A stretch of DNA of 64,000 nucleotides from an uncultured bacterium (GCA_902776035.1 CACYOO010000014.1:30506-94505); one strand, 5' to 3'. Positions 52,388-61,889 are shown, numbered from the stretch's first letter. Program-made: numbers and translations. The notes: a model not told the origin generated them from the letters alone.

Positions 52388-52553
52388 ATTATCTCCTTTT
52401 AGTATATTTATATAATACAACAAACATTAGAAAATAAAACTTTTTTACATTAATTAAAACAATTTTATTGTTTATTTTTAAATATTGATTTACAAAAATT
52501 GTTCTTCTGTTAAAATAGTAATATTATTAATTAAAAAAGGAAGGAGATATAAA

Positions 52554-53096
52554 ATGAAATTTGTATGTGCAGTATGCGGTTATGTTCATGAGGGTAGTGA
52601 AGCACCTGAAAAATGCCCTGTTTGTGGTGCTTTAGCAGATAAATTTAACAAAATGGAAGAAAATTCAAAAACTTATGCTACAGAACATGTTATAGGTGTA
52701 GCAAAAGATGTTGATAAAGAAGTATTAGACGGCTTACGAGCTAACTTTACAGGAGAATGTACAGAAGTTGGTATGTATCTTGCAATGTCAAGACAAGCTG
52801 AAAGAGAAGGATACCATGAAATAGCTAATGCATTCAAAGTTTATGCGTTTGAAGAAGCTGAACATGCTGCAAAATTTGCAGAATTATTAGGCGAAGTTGT
52901 TACAAATTCAACAAAGAAAAATGTTGAAATGAGAGCAGAAGCTGAATTTGGTGCTTGTGCAGGTAAATTGCAAATCGCTAAAAAAGCTAAAGAATTGGGC
53001 TATGATGCAATACATGATACAGTTCATGAAATGGCAAAAGATGAAGCAAGACATGGTAAGGGTTTTGACGGTCTTTTAAAAAGATATTTTTCATAG
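52554..53096 (+). CDS. Rubrerythrin, N-terminal rubredoxin type
   Basis: 180 residues from ATG at 52554 (AAGGAGATATAAA upstream). Residues 1-30 form a rubredoxin-like Fe(Cys)4 site: Cys5, Cys8, Cys21, Cys24. The rest is a ferritin-like diiron domain with ligands in the [38 protein letters not shown] and DEARHGKGF segments. This rubredoxin-first order is that of reverse rubrerythrins, peroxide reductases of anaerobes. A stand-alone gene, divergent from clpP, with a hairpin after the stop. Confidence 0.93.
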   Translation: MKFVCAVCGYVHEGSEAPEKCPVCGALADKFNKMEENSKTYATEHVIGVAKDVDKEVLDGLRANFTGECTEVGMYLAMSRQAEREGYHEIANAFKVYAFEEAEHAAKFAELLGEVVTNSTKKNVEMRAEAEFGACAGKLQIAKKAKELGYDAIHDTVHEMAKDEARHGKGFDGLLKRYFS

Positions 53097-53115
53097 TTAA
53101 AATATGTATTATTTG

Positions 53116-53149
53116 AAATCGAGGTTGGCTTATTAGCCGACCTCGATTT
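53116..53149. terminator. Hairpin after rubrerythrin, probable terminator
   Basis: AAATCGAGGTTGGC (53116-53129) pairs with GCCGACCTCGATTT (53136-53149), one G-T wobble. The T tract is weak on both strands, so termination efficiency is uncertain. Confidence 0.6.
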
Positions 53150-53174
53150 GTATATAGTTCCTTTACCATAATAT

Positions 53175-53645
53175 TTATAAATTTTTAAATTTGCATTTTT
53201 TTACATCAAAATTCATTTCAGACAATTTTTGTTTTAAAACATTTTCTGAACCTTCAAAAAAAGTAAAAAATCTTATTCTCTCACCATTTTTTAAAACAAA
53301 ATAAAATACAGTCGAAAATATTGTATATTTAAATGGTTTTAAAAAACCATAATTGTATTTTATTAGCTCAATTTCATCAAACGGAATTATTTTATTTTTA
53401 ATTTTAAAATATCCGTCGTATATATTTATATATAATTTATCGGCTTTAAATATACAAAATGGTGCTGTAAATAATAAAAGTAATAAGAATAGGAATTTTG
53501 CGTGATAATCAATTCCGTAATTAGCATTTAAAATTTCATCAATAAAAATATATGTAAAATATAAACCTATTCCTAAAAAAAATATTGCAACACCATAGGT
53601 ATATAAATACCAAAAACCGTTAGGGAAAAATAATGTCTTAAAACT
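53175..53645 (-). pseudogene. Open reading frame without start codon, membrane plus PH-like domain
   Basis: 156 codons are open on the minus strand between a TGA at 53646-53648 and the TAA at 53175-53177, but no ATG, GTG or TTG occurs until near the end. The translation looks like real protein: two hydrophobic segments ([20 protein letters not shown] and FLFLLLLLFTAPFCIF), then YINIYDGYFKIKNKIIPFDEIELIKYN, a pattern seen in bacterial PH-domain proteins. Its first part overlaps the serS 3' end in a -1 frame. It may have lost its 5' end by deletion into serS; other starts or a frameshift cannot be excluded. Confidence 0.6.
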
Positions 53646-54874
53646 TCAGGAATAATAATTGTACCGTCAGCTTGCTGGAAGTTTTCTATTATAGCTGCAA
53701 CAGTTCTTCCTACGGCAAGTCCGGAACCGTTAATTGTATGTACAAATCTTACTTTTCCTGAGGATTTTTCTTTGTATCTTATATTTGCACGTCTTGCCTG
53801 ATAATCTCCAAAGTTTGAACAGCTTGAAATTTCTTTATAAGCATTATAAGAAGGCATCCAAACTTCCAAATCCCAGCATTTATTTGCAGAAAAACCAATA
53901 TCTCCTGTAGAAAGTGCTACTTTTCTATATGGAAGATTTAATTTTTGAAGCATTTCTTCCGCATCAGCTGTTAGCTTTTCATGTTCTTCCTTACTTGTTT
54001 CAGGTGTTGTTAATTTAACAAGTTCAACTTTGTTAAATTGGTGAACTCTTATTAATCCTCTTGTATCTTTACCTGCTGAGCCGGCTTCACGTCTGAAACA
54101 TGGCGTGTATGCAGTCATATATTTTGGTAAATCATCCTCTGATAAGATTTCACCTGCATAAATATTAGTTACAGGAACTTCAGCTGTTGGTATAAGGTAT
54201 AAATCTTCGTCAACGCATTTGTACATATCTTCTTTAAATTTAGGTAATTGACCTGTACCTGTCATTGTTGCTGCATTTGCCATAAATGGAGGAAGTATTT
54301 CTTCATAGCCCTGATGTTCCGTATGTTCATTCAAAAAGAAATTTATAACAGCACGTTCAAGTTTTGCACCCTTGCCTCTGTATAATGTAAATCTTGATTG
54401 TGAAATTTTTACGCCTCTTTCAAAATCAACAAGATTTTTTTCTTCACATAAATCCCAATGTGCTTTAAATTCAAAATCAAATTTTGTTGGTTCACCCCAT
54501 TTTGAAACTTCTACGTTTTCTGCATCAGATGCACCAATAGGTGTTGTTTCATCAGGAATATTTGGTGTTCTTAATAACAAATCTCTTTGTTTTTCATCTA
54601 ATTCAACCTGCTTTTCTTCCAAAACTTTTATTTCATCACCGATTTTACGTACATCTTCTTGAATGGCATCAGTATTTTCGCCATTTTTTTTCATTATACC
54701 TATCTTTTGCGATTCATTTTTTCTTTTTGCACGTAATTCATCTGCCTTAGTTTGTATTTGACGTCTTTCTTCGTCTACTGCTAAAATTTCATCAATGGAT
54801 AATTCTTTATTACGTCTTTTTAATAGTTCATTTATTTTTTCAGGATTTTCTCTAATTAATTTAATATCAAGCAT
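53573..54874 (-). CDS. serS: Seryl-tRNA synthetase
   Basis: 433 residues. N-terminal long coiled-coil arm (about 30-110) that grips tRNA-Ser, then class II core: [71 protein letters not shown] (motif 2), [42 protein letters not shown] and the motif 3 region [31 protein letters not shown]. After PEVLR the usual short end (PYM plus a few residues) is replaced by HYF and about fifteen hydrophobic residues that derive from a second reading frame, so the C-terminus appears altered. GAAAGAAGG precedes the ATG. Confidence 0.95.
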   Translation of the reverse strand: MLDIKLIRENPEKINELLKRRNKELSIDEILAVDEERRQIQTKADELRAKRKNESQKIGIMKKNGENTDAIQEDVRKIGDEIKVLEEKQVELDEKQRDLLLRTPNIPDETTPIGASDAENVEVSKWGEPTKFDFEFKAHWDLCEEKNLVDFERGVKISQSRFTLYRGKGAKLERAVINFFLNEHTEHQGYEEILPPFMANAATMTGTGQLPKFKEDMYKCVDEDLYLIPTAEVPVTNIYAGEILSEDDLPKYMTAYTPCFRREAGSAGKDTRGLIRVHQFNKVELVKLTTPETSKEEHEKLTADAEEMLQKLNLPYRKVALSTGDIGFSANKCWDLEVWMPSYNAYKEISSCSNFGDYQARRANIRYKEKSSGKVRFVHTINGSGLAVGRTVAAIIENFQQADGTIIIPEVLRHYFSLTVFGIYIPMVLQYFF

Positions 54875-55060
54875 TTTTACCTTCTTTCCAATTTATAATT
54901 TATAAAAAACATGTTCAATAATCAAGAATTTATTATTAGATTGTTATAATGTAAACTTTTGTAAAATTTATGTCATGTTTCAGGAGAAAAGTAGCAATAA
55001 TCATGCTTTACGAGTTTTGTATTGGTGTGTGTAAAATATAAAATAAAGGACATGGGTTAA

Positions 55061-55690
55061 ATGCCTGTAGATTCAATATGTTTGGCTCAAAATTTAATAA
55101 CGGGTAATAGAACATCAAACAAAAATGTAAACTTTAAAGGTTCTGCTCCTGATTTGGAAGCTTTAAGGCAAAAACAGGATGAATTCAGACGAATGTCTGA
55201 GCAGACAGGTGATAAAGGAATTATCGGTAAAATAGGTAAATTTGCAACAAAAGCAATAGGTGTAGTAATTGCATTTACTGCAACTAAGATGTGTTTAGAA
55301 AAAGTTTCTAACATGATAACAGGTAAGATGTCTGAAATGGCAGATAAAGCAGTAGCTACAGTAGCAGAAAAAGCTGCTGAAAAAGCTGCCGGTAAAACAG
55401 CTGAAGAAGCTGCAAAATTGACTGCAGGTACTGATAAGCTTGCAAAAATTTTAGATAAAATCAAAAAATCAAAAATCGATAAGTATGCTGTAAATGTTGT
55501 TGCGGCAGGTGCAGCTGTGGGTGTTGCAATGCAGGATTTCGGTTTAGTGAAAAAGAATGTTTCTTCAAATGCTGAAAATCTTGTAGATAATGCGGTTGAC
55601 AAAGCAACTGATAACGGTTATAATTCTGGTAGTTCATCGGGTGATTCATCAGGTGATTATAATATCAGCGATAGCGAATTTGATGTGTAG
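55061..55690 (+). CDS. Hypothetical Ala-rich 209-residue protein
   Basis: No family recognised. No signal peptide. NVNFKG at residues 22-27 is followed by a polar helix (LEALRQKQDEFRRMSEQTGDKG). A hydrophobic segment (KAIGVVIAFTATKMCLEKV) is followed by an Ala/Glu/Lys coiled-coil-like region (AVATVAEKAAEKAAGKTAEEAAKLTAG), a second hydrophobic stretch (VNVVAAGAAVGVAMQDFGLV), and a Ser/Gly/Asp tail. AAAGGA precedes the ATG. It and the next gene lie 26 bp apart and share the NFKG/SFRG start motif; probably one operon. Surface or secreted role possible, not shown. Confidence 0.65.
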   Translation: MPVDSICLAQNLITGNRTSNKNVNFKGSAPDLEALRQKQDEFRRMSEQTGDKGIIGKIGKFATKAIGVVIAFTATKMCLEKVSNMITGKMSEMADKAVATVAEKAAEKAAGKTAEEAAKLTAGTDKLAKILDKIKKSKIDKYAVNVVAAGAAVGVAMQDFGLVKKNVSSNAENLVDNAVDKATDNGYNSGSSSGDSSGDYNISDSEFDV

Positions 55691-55716
55691 ACAAAGGTTA
55701 GGAGGTCTTTTAAATT

Positions 55717-56079
55717 ATGATGGTTAGTCCTATATCAAGAGTTTCTTTTAGAGGTACAAGTTCAGTTCCTACTACAGACAGAACAATGGATGCGATTGAA
55801 AAAACTCAAAAAGCTATGAATACATTTGCAAATGTTGCAGAAGGCGCTGATGAATTTAAAAAGAATATGAAGACTGATTCTGAAGCTTATTCTGATGCTG
55901 TTAGTTCAGCGTTAAAAGAAGCTGCTGAAGAAAATAAAAGTTTAAAACCGCTTGCAGATGTTGCAGATTCAAAAGTTGGTAAAGCTGCTACAAGTATATT
56001 TGGTAAATTTACAGCTTTCTGTACTAGTTTAGCAGGTGCAGCAACTTCTATAGCAGGCACAACTGATGTTTTTAAGTAA
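55717..56079 (+). CDS. Hypothetical 120-residue protein with SFRG motif
   Basis: No family recognised. Two adjacent ATG codons after TAGGAGGT; the start at 55717 is used. VSFRGTSS occurs at residues 9-16, matching NFKG/SFGG motifs in other signal-less proteins here. The rest is helical and Ala/Lys-rich (EKTQKAMNTFANVAEGADEFKKNMK, SALKEAAEENKSL) with a C-terminal small-residue hydrophobic segment (GKAATSIFGKFTAFCTSLAGAATSIAG). Follows the 209-residue gene in the same unit and ends at a terminator. Confidence 0.65.
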   Translation: MMVSPISRVSFRGTSSVPTTDRTMDAIEKTQKAMNTFANVAEGADEFKKNMKTDSEAYSDAVSSALKEAAEENKSLKPLADVADSKVGKAATSIFGKFTAFCTSLAGAATSIAGTTDVFK

Positions 56080-56109
56080 TTAGAATTATTTAAACTATTA
56101 TAAGCAAAG

Positions 56110-56147
56110 AGAGCCGGACATTGACTATGGTGTTCGCTCTTTTTTTA
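56110..56147 (+). terminator. Terminator of the small-protein pair, overlapping the folP promoter
   Basis: AGAGC-c-GGACA (56110-56120) pairs with TGTTC-GCTCT (56131-56140) with one bulge, followed by a T7 run. The loop holds TTGACT (56121-56126), and TATATT at 56146-56151 lies 19 bp downstream, so the folP promoter seems to be built into this terminator. Confidence 0.75.
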
Positions 56148-56162
56148 TATTAAACTGTTTTT

Positions 56163-57314
56163 ATGAAAAATTTTGTTATTAAAAAGTTATCCTGTTTAAA
56201 TATAGAACAAGAATTAAAAAATATCGGTTTTGATAAATCGTATTTGAATCAAGGTGTTGAAAAGTATAATTATATAAATTTAAAAATATTTGATTTAAGT
56301 TTACCTCAAGCAAACATATTAAAACAAACAGCACTTACGTTTGGTGCTGATTGTGCTGTTAATAAAAATATATTAACAGCACAAGTAAAATTTACGGATT
56401 GCATATTGGGCGGTAGTTTATCTCAATTGAGAAAAATAGCGTATAAATTAAAATTCCAGCCATTTTCAATGAAAAATTTATCAGAAATGATTTTATCAGA
56501 ATTAAATAAACAAAAAGAATATTCTCCTAAAATTGTTGGAATACTAAATCTTACAAAAAACTCTTTTTCTGATGGCGGGATGTTTTATGACTTTAACAAT
56601 GCAGTAAAACATATTGAAGAAATGGTTAGTGAAGGTGCTGATATAATAGATATAGGTGCTGAAAGTACAAAACCGTATTCCAAACCGGTTGAAGATGATG
56701 AACAGTTAAAACATATATTACCTGTTTTAAAATATATAAGTGATAACAATATTGATATACCTATAAGTATAGATACCCGTTCTGCTAAAGTTGCTTGTGA
56801 AAGCATTAATGAGGGTGCAAAAATAATTAATGATGTATCCGGTTTAGAATATGATGAGAAAATGATTGATTGTATTCTTACGAATAAAGATGTAAAAATT
56901 GTTATTCAACATTCTTTAGGTACACCTGAAAACATGCAGGTATCACCATGTTATAACAATGTTGTTGATGATATATGGAAATTTTTGTATAACAAAGTTG
57001 AAATGTTAACGCAGCAAGGTGTAAAAAAAGAAAATATTATAGTTGATGTAGGTATTGGTTTTGGAAAAACTCAGGCAGATAATTTTGAACTTATAAAAAG
57101 AATTGAAGAATTTCAATCTTTAGGTTGTGAAATAATGCTTGGAATTTCACGCAAGAGTTTTTTAAATATGGAAACAGATTCTAATGAAATAAAGGATATT
57201 TTTACTGTAGCAATAAATTCACTTGCTATTGAAAGGCATGTAGATTATTTGAGAGTACACAATGTAGGGCTTCATAAAAAACTTTTAACATTAATGAAAA
57301 ATTTTAACTTTTAG
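56163..57314 (+). CDS. folP: Dihydropteroate synthase with N-terminal extension
   Basis: 383 residues; the DHPS domain (about 123-383) shows VGILNLTKNSFSDGG (substrate loop), ADIIDIGAESTKPYS, PISIDTRSAKVA, IINDVSGLE, VIQHSLGTPENMQ, DVGIGFGKTQADNFELIKR and LGISRKSFLN with the final RVHNV. It joins pterin pyrophosphate to p-aminobenzoate. The extra N-terminal 120 residues (LSLPQANILKQTALTFGADCAVNKNIL) match an accessory domain known in some anaerobes' DHPS proteins. No other folate genes adjoin it. No ribosome site: the transcript would have a very short leader. Confidence 0.92.
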   Translation: MKNFVIKKLSCLNIEQELKNIGFDKSYLNQGVEKYNYINLKIFDLSLPQANILKQTALTFGADCAVNKNILTAQVKFTDCILGGSLSQLRKIAYKLKFQPFSMKNLSEMILSELNKQKEYSPKIVGILNLTKNSFSDGGMFYDFNNAVKHIEEMVSEGADIIDIGAESTKPYSKPVEDDEQLKHILPVLKYISDNNIDIPISIDTRSAKVACESINEGAKIINDVSGLEYDEKMIDCILTNKDVKIVIQHSLGTPENMQVSPCYNNVVDDIWKFLYNKVEMLTQQGVKKENIIVDVGIGFGKTQADNFELIKRIEEFQSLGCEIMLGISRKSFLNMETDSNEIKDIFTVAINSLAIERHVDYLRVHNVGLHKKLLTLMKNFNF

Positions 57315-57328
57315 TCTTAATATAAAAA

Positions 57329-58267
57329 CTAATCAGTCATAAACCAAAATATTGTTGATAAAAGTTTTCTGCCAATAGGCGCTCTAAGGTGTGAACTCAT
57401 TATCTTTTTAAATAAAAAGTTTTTAAACCAAAATGGAACATAATGTCTTATTTCACGATTTCTAGTATATGACAAATTGTGATTTATCATGTTAACTTGA
57501 TTTTCAGTTAACAAATTTTCCCAACCTTCGATTGTTGTATGTAAAACATTTTTTAGTCGTAATAAGGAACATTTTATAAAAGGGAAATCAGTTTTGTTAT
57601 AAAAATCTCTCCAAAAGAATATACTTGGATTATTAAAGTTATAAAAATCGTGATATACAAAATCTGATACATACTGTTTTTCTTCTAACAGTTCTGTCAT
57701 TCCTATTTCATACTTTTCAATAATTATATTTTTATTATCTTCATGTTTTACGGATGTAATAAAATCTTTAAAAACTTTTGAATCAAAAACGGATGGTCTT
57801 AATACAAAAAAGTAACTTTGTATATGTGGTCGAACAGCATCAATACAATTCGATTTAACTAAATCTAATGCTTTACCGTTTTTTAAAATAAAACCCCATT
57901 GGTTTTTTGTAAGCCCCCAAAAATCACATCGACTTTGTTCCATTCTGTCAAAAATTGGTTTTAATGGCTTAAACGGACCAAAACAACTGTCATTAGCAAA
58001 AATAAGCTCTTTACAATTGTCAAGTAAATGGTTTTCTTTAGCATATAGAAAGCCCCTTTTATATGAACCAAAGTCATATTCATCATGTGGTTCGGAAATT
58101 ACAGTTTTACACATACAAAGTTTTTGTTTCTCTTTATCAGATAAATTTCCACAAGAAACAAAAATAATGTCATCACATACTTTTAATAATTCATTAAGAT
58201 AAAATAAAATATAGTCATCTACCGTATTATTTATGTCATAATGCGCAAATACGGCAACTCTGTTCAT
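57329..58267 (-). CDS. RgpF-family glycan synthesis protein
   Basis: 312 residues. Matches the rhamnan synthesis F (RgpF) domain: VAVFAHYDINNTVDDYILFYLNELL, VSCGNLSDKEKQKLC, HDEYDFGSYKRGF, LIFANDSCFGPFKPL and DFWGLTKNQ, then HIQSYFFVLRPSVF. Such proteins act in polysaccharide assembly alongside glycosyltransferases. It follows cobO by 5 bp on the minus strand, an unusual pairing, and converges with folP. Precise sugar linkage cannot be inferred. Confidence 0.88.
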   Translation of the reverse strand: MNRVAVFAHYDINNTVDDYILFYLNELLKVCDDIIFVSCGNLSDKEKQKLCMCKTVISEPHDEYDFGSYKRGFLYAKENHLLDNCKELIFANDSCFGPFKPLKPIFDRMEQSRCDFWGLTKNQWGFILKNGKALDLVKSNCIDAVRPHIQSYFFVLRPSVFDSKVFKDFITSVKHEDNKNIIIEKYEIGMTELLEEKQYVSDFVYHDFYNFNNPSIFFWRDFYNKTDFPFIKCSLLRLKNVLHTTIEGWENLLTENQVNMINHNLSYTRNREIRHYVPFWFKNFLFKKIMSSHLRAPIGRKLLSTIFWFMTD

Positions 58268-58272
58268 AGTTG

Positions 58273-58803
58273 TTAAAATTCAATTCCCTCACGAGCCATA
58301 ACACCCTCGTTAAAGTAATGTTTTATTGGCTTCATTTCAGTTACAAGATGAGCAATAGAAACAAGCTCAGGACGAGCATATCTGCCTGTTAAAACTATTT
58401 CAACATTTTCCGGCTTGTGAATTAAAGCATCAACAACATTCGATAATTTTATCATATTCATATCTATAACAATGTTTATCTCATCCAAAATAATAAGTTG
58501 ATATTTACCGCTTTGAATAGCTTCTTTTGCTATTTCCCAGCCCTTTTTTGCCTCTCTTACATCATCCATACATACATTATGTGAGTAAACAACTCTATCC
58601 ATTCCGCATTGGATAATTTCTAAATTAGGAAACATTCCACCGGAAACAATTTCTCCGTAAGAGGTTGCACTATCTCCTTTTGCAAATTGGATTATCAAAA
58701 CTTTCCATCCATGTCCCAAAGCTCTCATTGCAAGTCCAAGTGATGCGGTTGTTTTACCTTTTCCATTACCTGTATATATTTGGATATATCCACGTTCTAA
58801 CAA
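58273..58803 (-). CDS. cobO: Cob(I)alamin adenosyltransferase (BtuR/CobO type), TTG start
   Basis: 176 residues from the TTG at 58803, which is preceded by GGAGG at 7-nt spacing; the longer frame beginning with TTG at 58842 overlaps a strong hairpin and has no site. LERGYIQIYTGNGKGKTTASLGLAMRALGHGW is the family start, with the P-loop GNGKGKTTA binding ATP; IIQFAKGD, LDEINIVIDMNMI and EIVLTGRYARPELV are conserved. It adenosylates the cobalt of corrinoids. Other cobalamin genes are not adjacent. Confidence 0.94.
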   Translation of the reverse strand: MLERGYIQIYTGNGKGKTTASLGLAMRALGHGWKVLIIQFAKGDSATSYGEIVSGGMFPNLEIIQCGMDRVVYSHNVCMDDVREAKKGWEIAKEAIQSGKYQLIILDEINIVIDMNMIKLSNVVDALIHKPENVEIVLTGRYARPELVSIAHLVTEMKPIKHYFNEGVMAREGIEF

Positions 58804-59242
58804 ATTATCGCCTCCGATATATTTTTTTAATGTTGCAGACAAACAGTATTTTAATACTGTTGTCTGCTATGCTATTTTTAATTTAGCGGTGAACTAACCC
58901 CGCCTCCCAAGATTATATTTTTATCGTATCACTAAACAAACTTTTTGGCTAAATATTTTACCTTACATGCTAATCTTTTTACATTAATTTTTGTTAAAAT
59001 ACGGCTTTTTAGCACCTAATCGTATTTAACTGATTTGTACACTAAATTTAAAAAATTTACTTAATTTTTGTAAATTTAATGTTAATTTCTCTTGCAATCA
59101 TGAATACAAAACTATTTAATGCCAATTTATAAAAACTTAACTTAATAAATTTTTGTAACACATATACTTTATTAATAAATTTAGGTAACAATATATTAAA
59201 TACATATTTTTGTTTTATAATGTAAAAAAGGAGTAAATAATT
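58804..59242. other. 440-bp intergenic region with a 5' hairpin for cobO
   Basis: No gene is seen. Near cobO a long inverted repeat (GCAGACAAACAGTATT and AATACTGTTGTCTGC, 58836-58868) lies in the cobO leader; a smaller hairpin GCGG...CCGC follows at 58884-58901. The rest is AT-rich with scattered weak promoter-like hexamers. No cobalamin riboswitch core could be recognised. Confidence 0.6.
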
Positions 59243-60544
59243 ATGACAATTGAGATAAAACCATTGAATGCAATTTTATATAATCAAGAAAAATGTAATA
59301 TGAATGATGTTATAGCTCCGCCTTATGATGTTATAACAGAGGCATACAGAAATGAACTTCTTAATAAAAGTGCATATAATATTGTAAATCTTATTCTTCC
59401 GGATGGTTCAAAGGATGTAAATGATGAAAACAATTGCTATAAAAATGCAGCAAAAATTTATAAAAATTGGATTGATAATGAAATTTTGATTAGTAATGAT
59501 AAACCATGTATTTTGTATCTTGTTCAAAAGTATGAAAAGAACGGAAAACATATTACAAGAAAAGGGTTTATCGCAAGAAACAGAATAGAAGATTTTTCAA
59601 CAAAAAACATACTTCCACATGAGTATACTATGAGCGGGCCAAAAGAGGATAGATTAAATCTTACAAAAAATTGTAAAGCAAATTTCTCTCAAATATTTAT
59701 GGTATATTCCGATAAACAAAGACAGATTGAAAATGCAATAGATTACTCTCAAAAACCGTTTATAGATGTTACTGATGATTTTGGAGTTCAAAATATTGTT
59801 TATAAAGTAGAAGATGAAAAAACATTGAAATTAATTGAAAAAGTTTTATCTGACAAAACACTTTTAATTGCAGACGGACATCACAGATATGAAACAGCCC
59901 TAAATTACAGGAATTTTATAAAACCTGAAAACCCTGATGCACCTGAAAATTTTGTAATGAGTTATTTTACAAATTTAGAGGATAATTTGTTAATATTTCC
60001 GACTCACAGAATTTTAACAAGAAGATTTGATGCTTATACTTTGCTTGAAAAAATTAAAAAATACTTTGATTTAAAGGAAATGATTTTTAACAGTGCAAAT
60101 AAGGAAGCAACAAAAAAAGAATTTTTAAGTGAAATTGAAAATTTGTCAAAAGAAAAAATTTCAATGGGGTTATATCTAAAAAATGTTAATAAATTCTATT
60201 TATTAACGTTACGAGAAAATGTAAATGAGATACTTGACGAATATAAAGTACCTGAAGTGTTAAAGACACTTGATTTGATAGTATTGCACAAAGTTATCTT
60301 GTCAAAAGAATTGGGATATACCGAGCAGGAACAAATGTCGCAAGACGGTATTTTATATATAAAACAGGAAGAAGAAGCTTTTGATATGATAGATAAAGGT
60401 ACGGCTGAGGCATCATTTATAATGGCTTATCCAAAAATAGCCGATATAAAAAGAATATCGGAAGCAGGAGAGAGAATGCCTCAAAAATCAACATATTTTT
60501 ATCCTAAATTATTATCAGGGATTGTAATAAATCCTCTTGATTAG
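59243..60544 (+). CDS. DUF1015-family protein
   Basis: 433 residues. Family pattern: the N-terminal APPYDVIT turn, NIVNLILPDG, RKGFIARNRIEDFSTKNILPHEYTMSGPKEDRLNLTKNCKANFSQIFMVYSD, LLIADGHHRYETALNYRN and the C-terminal region with GERMPQKSTYFYPKLLSG. Members are widespread in anaerobes, and no enzymatic activity is established; the HHRYE motif suggests a catalytic or metal-binding site. AAAGGAG precedes the ATG. Followed after 27 bp by a PLP-dependent gene, so co-transcription is likely. Confidence 0.9.
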   Translation: MTIEIKPLNAILYNQEKCNMNDVIAPPYDVITEAYRNELLNKSAYNIVNLILPDGSKDVNDENNCYKNAAKIYKNWIDNEILISNDKPCILYLVQKYEKNGKHITRKGFIARNRIEDFSTKNILPHEYTMSGPKEDRLNLTKNCKANFSQIFMVYSDKQRQIENAIDYSQKPFIDVTDDFGVQNIVYKVEDEKTLKLIEKVLSDKTLLIADGHHRYETALNYRNFIKPENPDAPENFVMSYFTNLEDNLLIFPTHRILTRRFDAYTLLEKIKKYFDLKEMIFNSANKEATKKEFLSEIENLSKEKISMGLYLKNVNKFYLLTLRENVNEILDEYKVPEVLKTLDLIVLHKVILSKELGYTEQEQMSQDGILYIKQEEEAFDMIDKGTAEASFIMAYPKIADIKRISEAGERMPQKSTYFYPKLLSGIVINPLD

Positions 60545-60571
60545 TTTTAATAAAAATATTGGAGTGTCATT

Positions 60572-61819
60572 ATGGATTATGCAGAAGAAAAAATAAACCA
60601 AGCTGAAAAATTTGTTGAGAAACAGTTTGAATATATAAATGAAATACGAGATTACAATCAAAAGAAAGTATTACAGGCATTTATTGATAACAGGGTTGCT
60701 CCTGAACATTTTTATACTGTTTCGGGTTATGGACATGACGATTTAGGCAGAGAAGTCTTGGATAAGGTTTATGCTAGTGTTTTTAAATCAGAAAGTGCAA
60801 TTGTAAGAAATCATTTTACAACAGGCACTCATACTCTTGCTTGTGCATTATTTGGGAATTTGCACAGCGGGGATGAACTCATATCAGTTGCAGGCAAGCC
60901 CTATGATACAATGAGAGAAGTTATAGGTTTAACAGGATGCGAGTTAAGTAAAAGAAATTCTTTAATCGGAAACGGTGTGAAATATAATGAAGTTCCATTG
61001 CTTAATAACAGTGATATAGATTTTGACGGAATAAGACAAGCCGTTGGTAAAAATACAAAAATGGTAACTATACAGCGTTCAAGAGGATATGATTTAAGAA
61101 AATCTCTTACAATTGATGTGATAGCACGTATTTGTGATATAGTACATTCACAAAATCCCGATTGTATTTGTTTTGTAGACAACTGTTACGGAGAATTTAC
61201 GGAAAAATATGAACCTATAGAAGTTGGAGCAGATTTATTGGGTGGCTCTTTAATAAAAAATCCGGGCGGAGGTCTTGTTGAAACGGGTGGATATATTGCA
61301 GGTAAAAAAGATTTAGTTGAAGCTTCTGCTATACGATTAACCGCACCGGGTGTAGGAAGTGAAGCCGGTGCAATGTTAAATCAGCATAGGTTGATATTTC
61401 AAGGTTTATTTATGGCTCCGTCAGTTGTATCAGATGTTTTAAAGGGGCTTGTTCTTGCAGCAAAAGTGTTTGAAGATATGGGTTTTGTTTCTACACCTAA
61501 ATATGATGAAAAAAGAACGGATATTATTCAAACAATAGCATTTAATGATGAAGAACATTTAATTAATTTTTGCAAAACTGTACAGTCATTATCTCCGATA
61601 AATTCTTATGTAACACCGTTTCCTGAATTAATACCCGGATATGAAGATAAAGTTATTATGGCAGGCGGGACTTTTATTGAGGGTTCTACAATAGAACTAT
61701 CTGCTGATGGTCCAATAAGACCGCCTTATGCGGTTTATATGCAGGGTGGATTAAATTATGCTCATTTAAAATTAGTTGTCGAAGGCATTTATAGAAATCT
61801 TGCTGTTAAAATACGTTAA
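60572..61819 (+). CDS. PLP-dependent aluminium-resistance/methionine gamma-lyase-like protein
   Basis: 415 residues of the YnbB/aluminium-resistance group, fold type I. N-terminal HFYTVSGYGHDDLGREVLDKVYA, then NHFTTGTHTLACALF, SVAGKPYDTMREVIGL, TIQRSRGYDLRKSLTID, CFVDNCYGEFTEKYEP and the PLP-Lys site GGSLIKNPGGGLVETGGYIAG. The family is related to cystathionine gamma-synthase and methionine gamma-lyase, but the reaction of most members is unproven. GGAG precedes the ATG. Confidence 0.92.
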   Translation: MDYAEEKINQAEKFVEKQFEYINEIRDYNQKKVLQAFIDNRVAPEHFYTVSGYGHDDLGREVLDKVYASVFKSESAIVRNHFTTGTHTLACALFGNLHSGDELISVAGKPYDTMREVIGLTGCELSKRNSLIGNGVKYNEVPLLNNSDIDFDGIRQAVGKNTKMVTIQRSRGYDLRKSLTIDVIARICDIVHSQNPDCICFVDNCYGEFTEKYEPIEVGADLLGGSLIKNPGGGLVETGGYIAGKKDLVEASAIRLTAPGVGSEAGAMLNQHRLIFQGLFMAPSVVSDVLKGLVLAAKVFEDMGFVSTPKYDEKRTDIIQTIAFNDEEHLINFCKTVQSLSPINSYVTPFPELIPGYEDKVIMAGGTFIEGSTIELSADGPIRPPYAVYMQGGLNYAHLKLVVEGIYRNLAVKIR

Positions 61820-61889
61820 ACAGATGATTTTCAAATCTTGTATATAATATAATATGTTTTTGTTGTTTATATGTACAAGGGAGTATTTA

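Noticed and set aside
53573..53645. Programmed -1 frameshift joining serS to the membrane/PH-like frame
   Set aside because: The TATTTTTCCC stretch could slip, but it is not a canonical heptamer, no stimulatory structure is visible and a SerS-membrane fusion has no precedent known to me; kept only as one possibility.
55087..55602. 171-residue minus-strand reading frame
   Set aside because: Mirror of the Ala/Lys-rich codons of the 209-residue plus-strand gene; no ribosome site and unnatural composition.
58843..59242. Cobalamin riboswitch upstream of cobO
   Set aside because: The B12-box and core aptamer motifs were not recognised; only simple hairpins are present.
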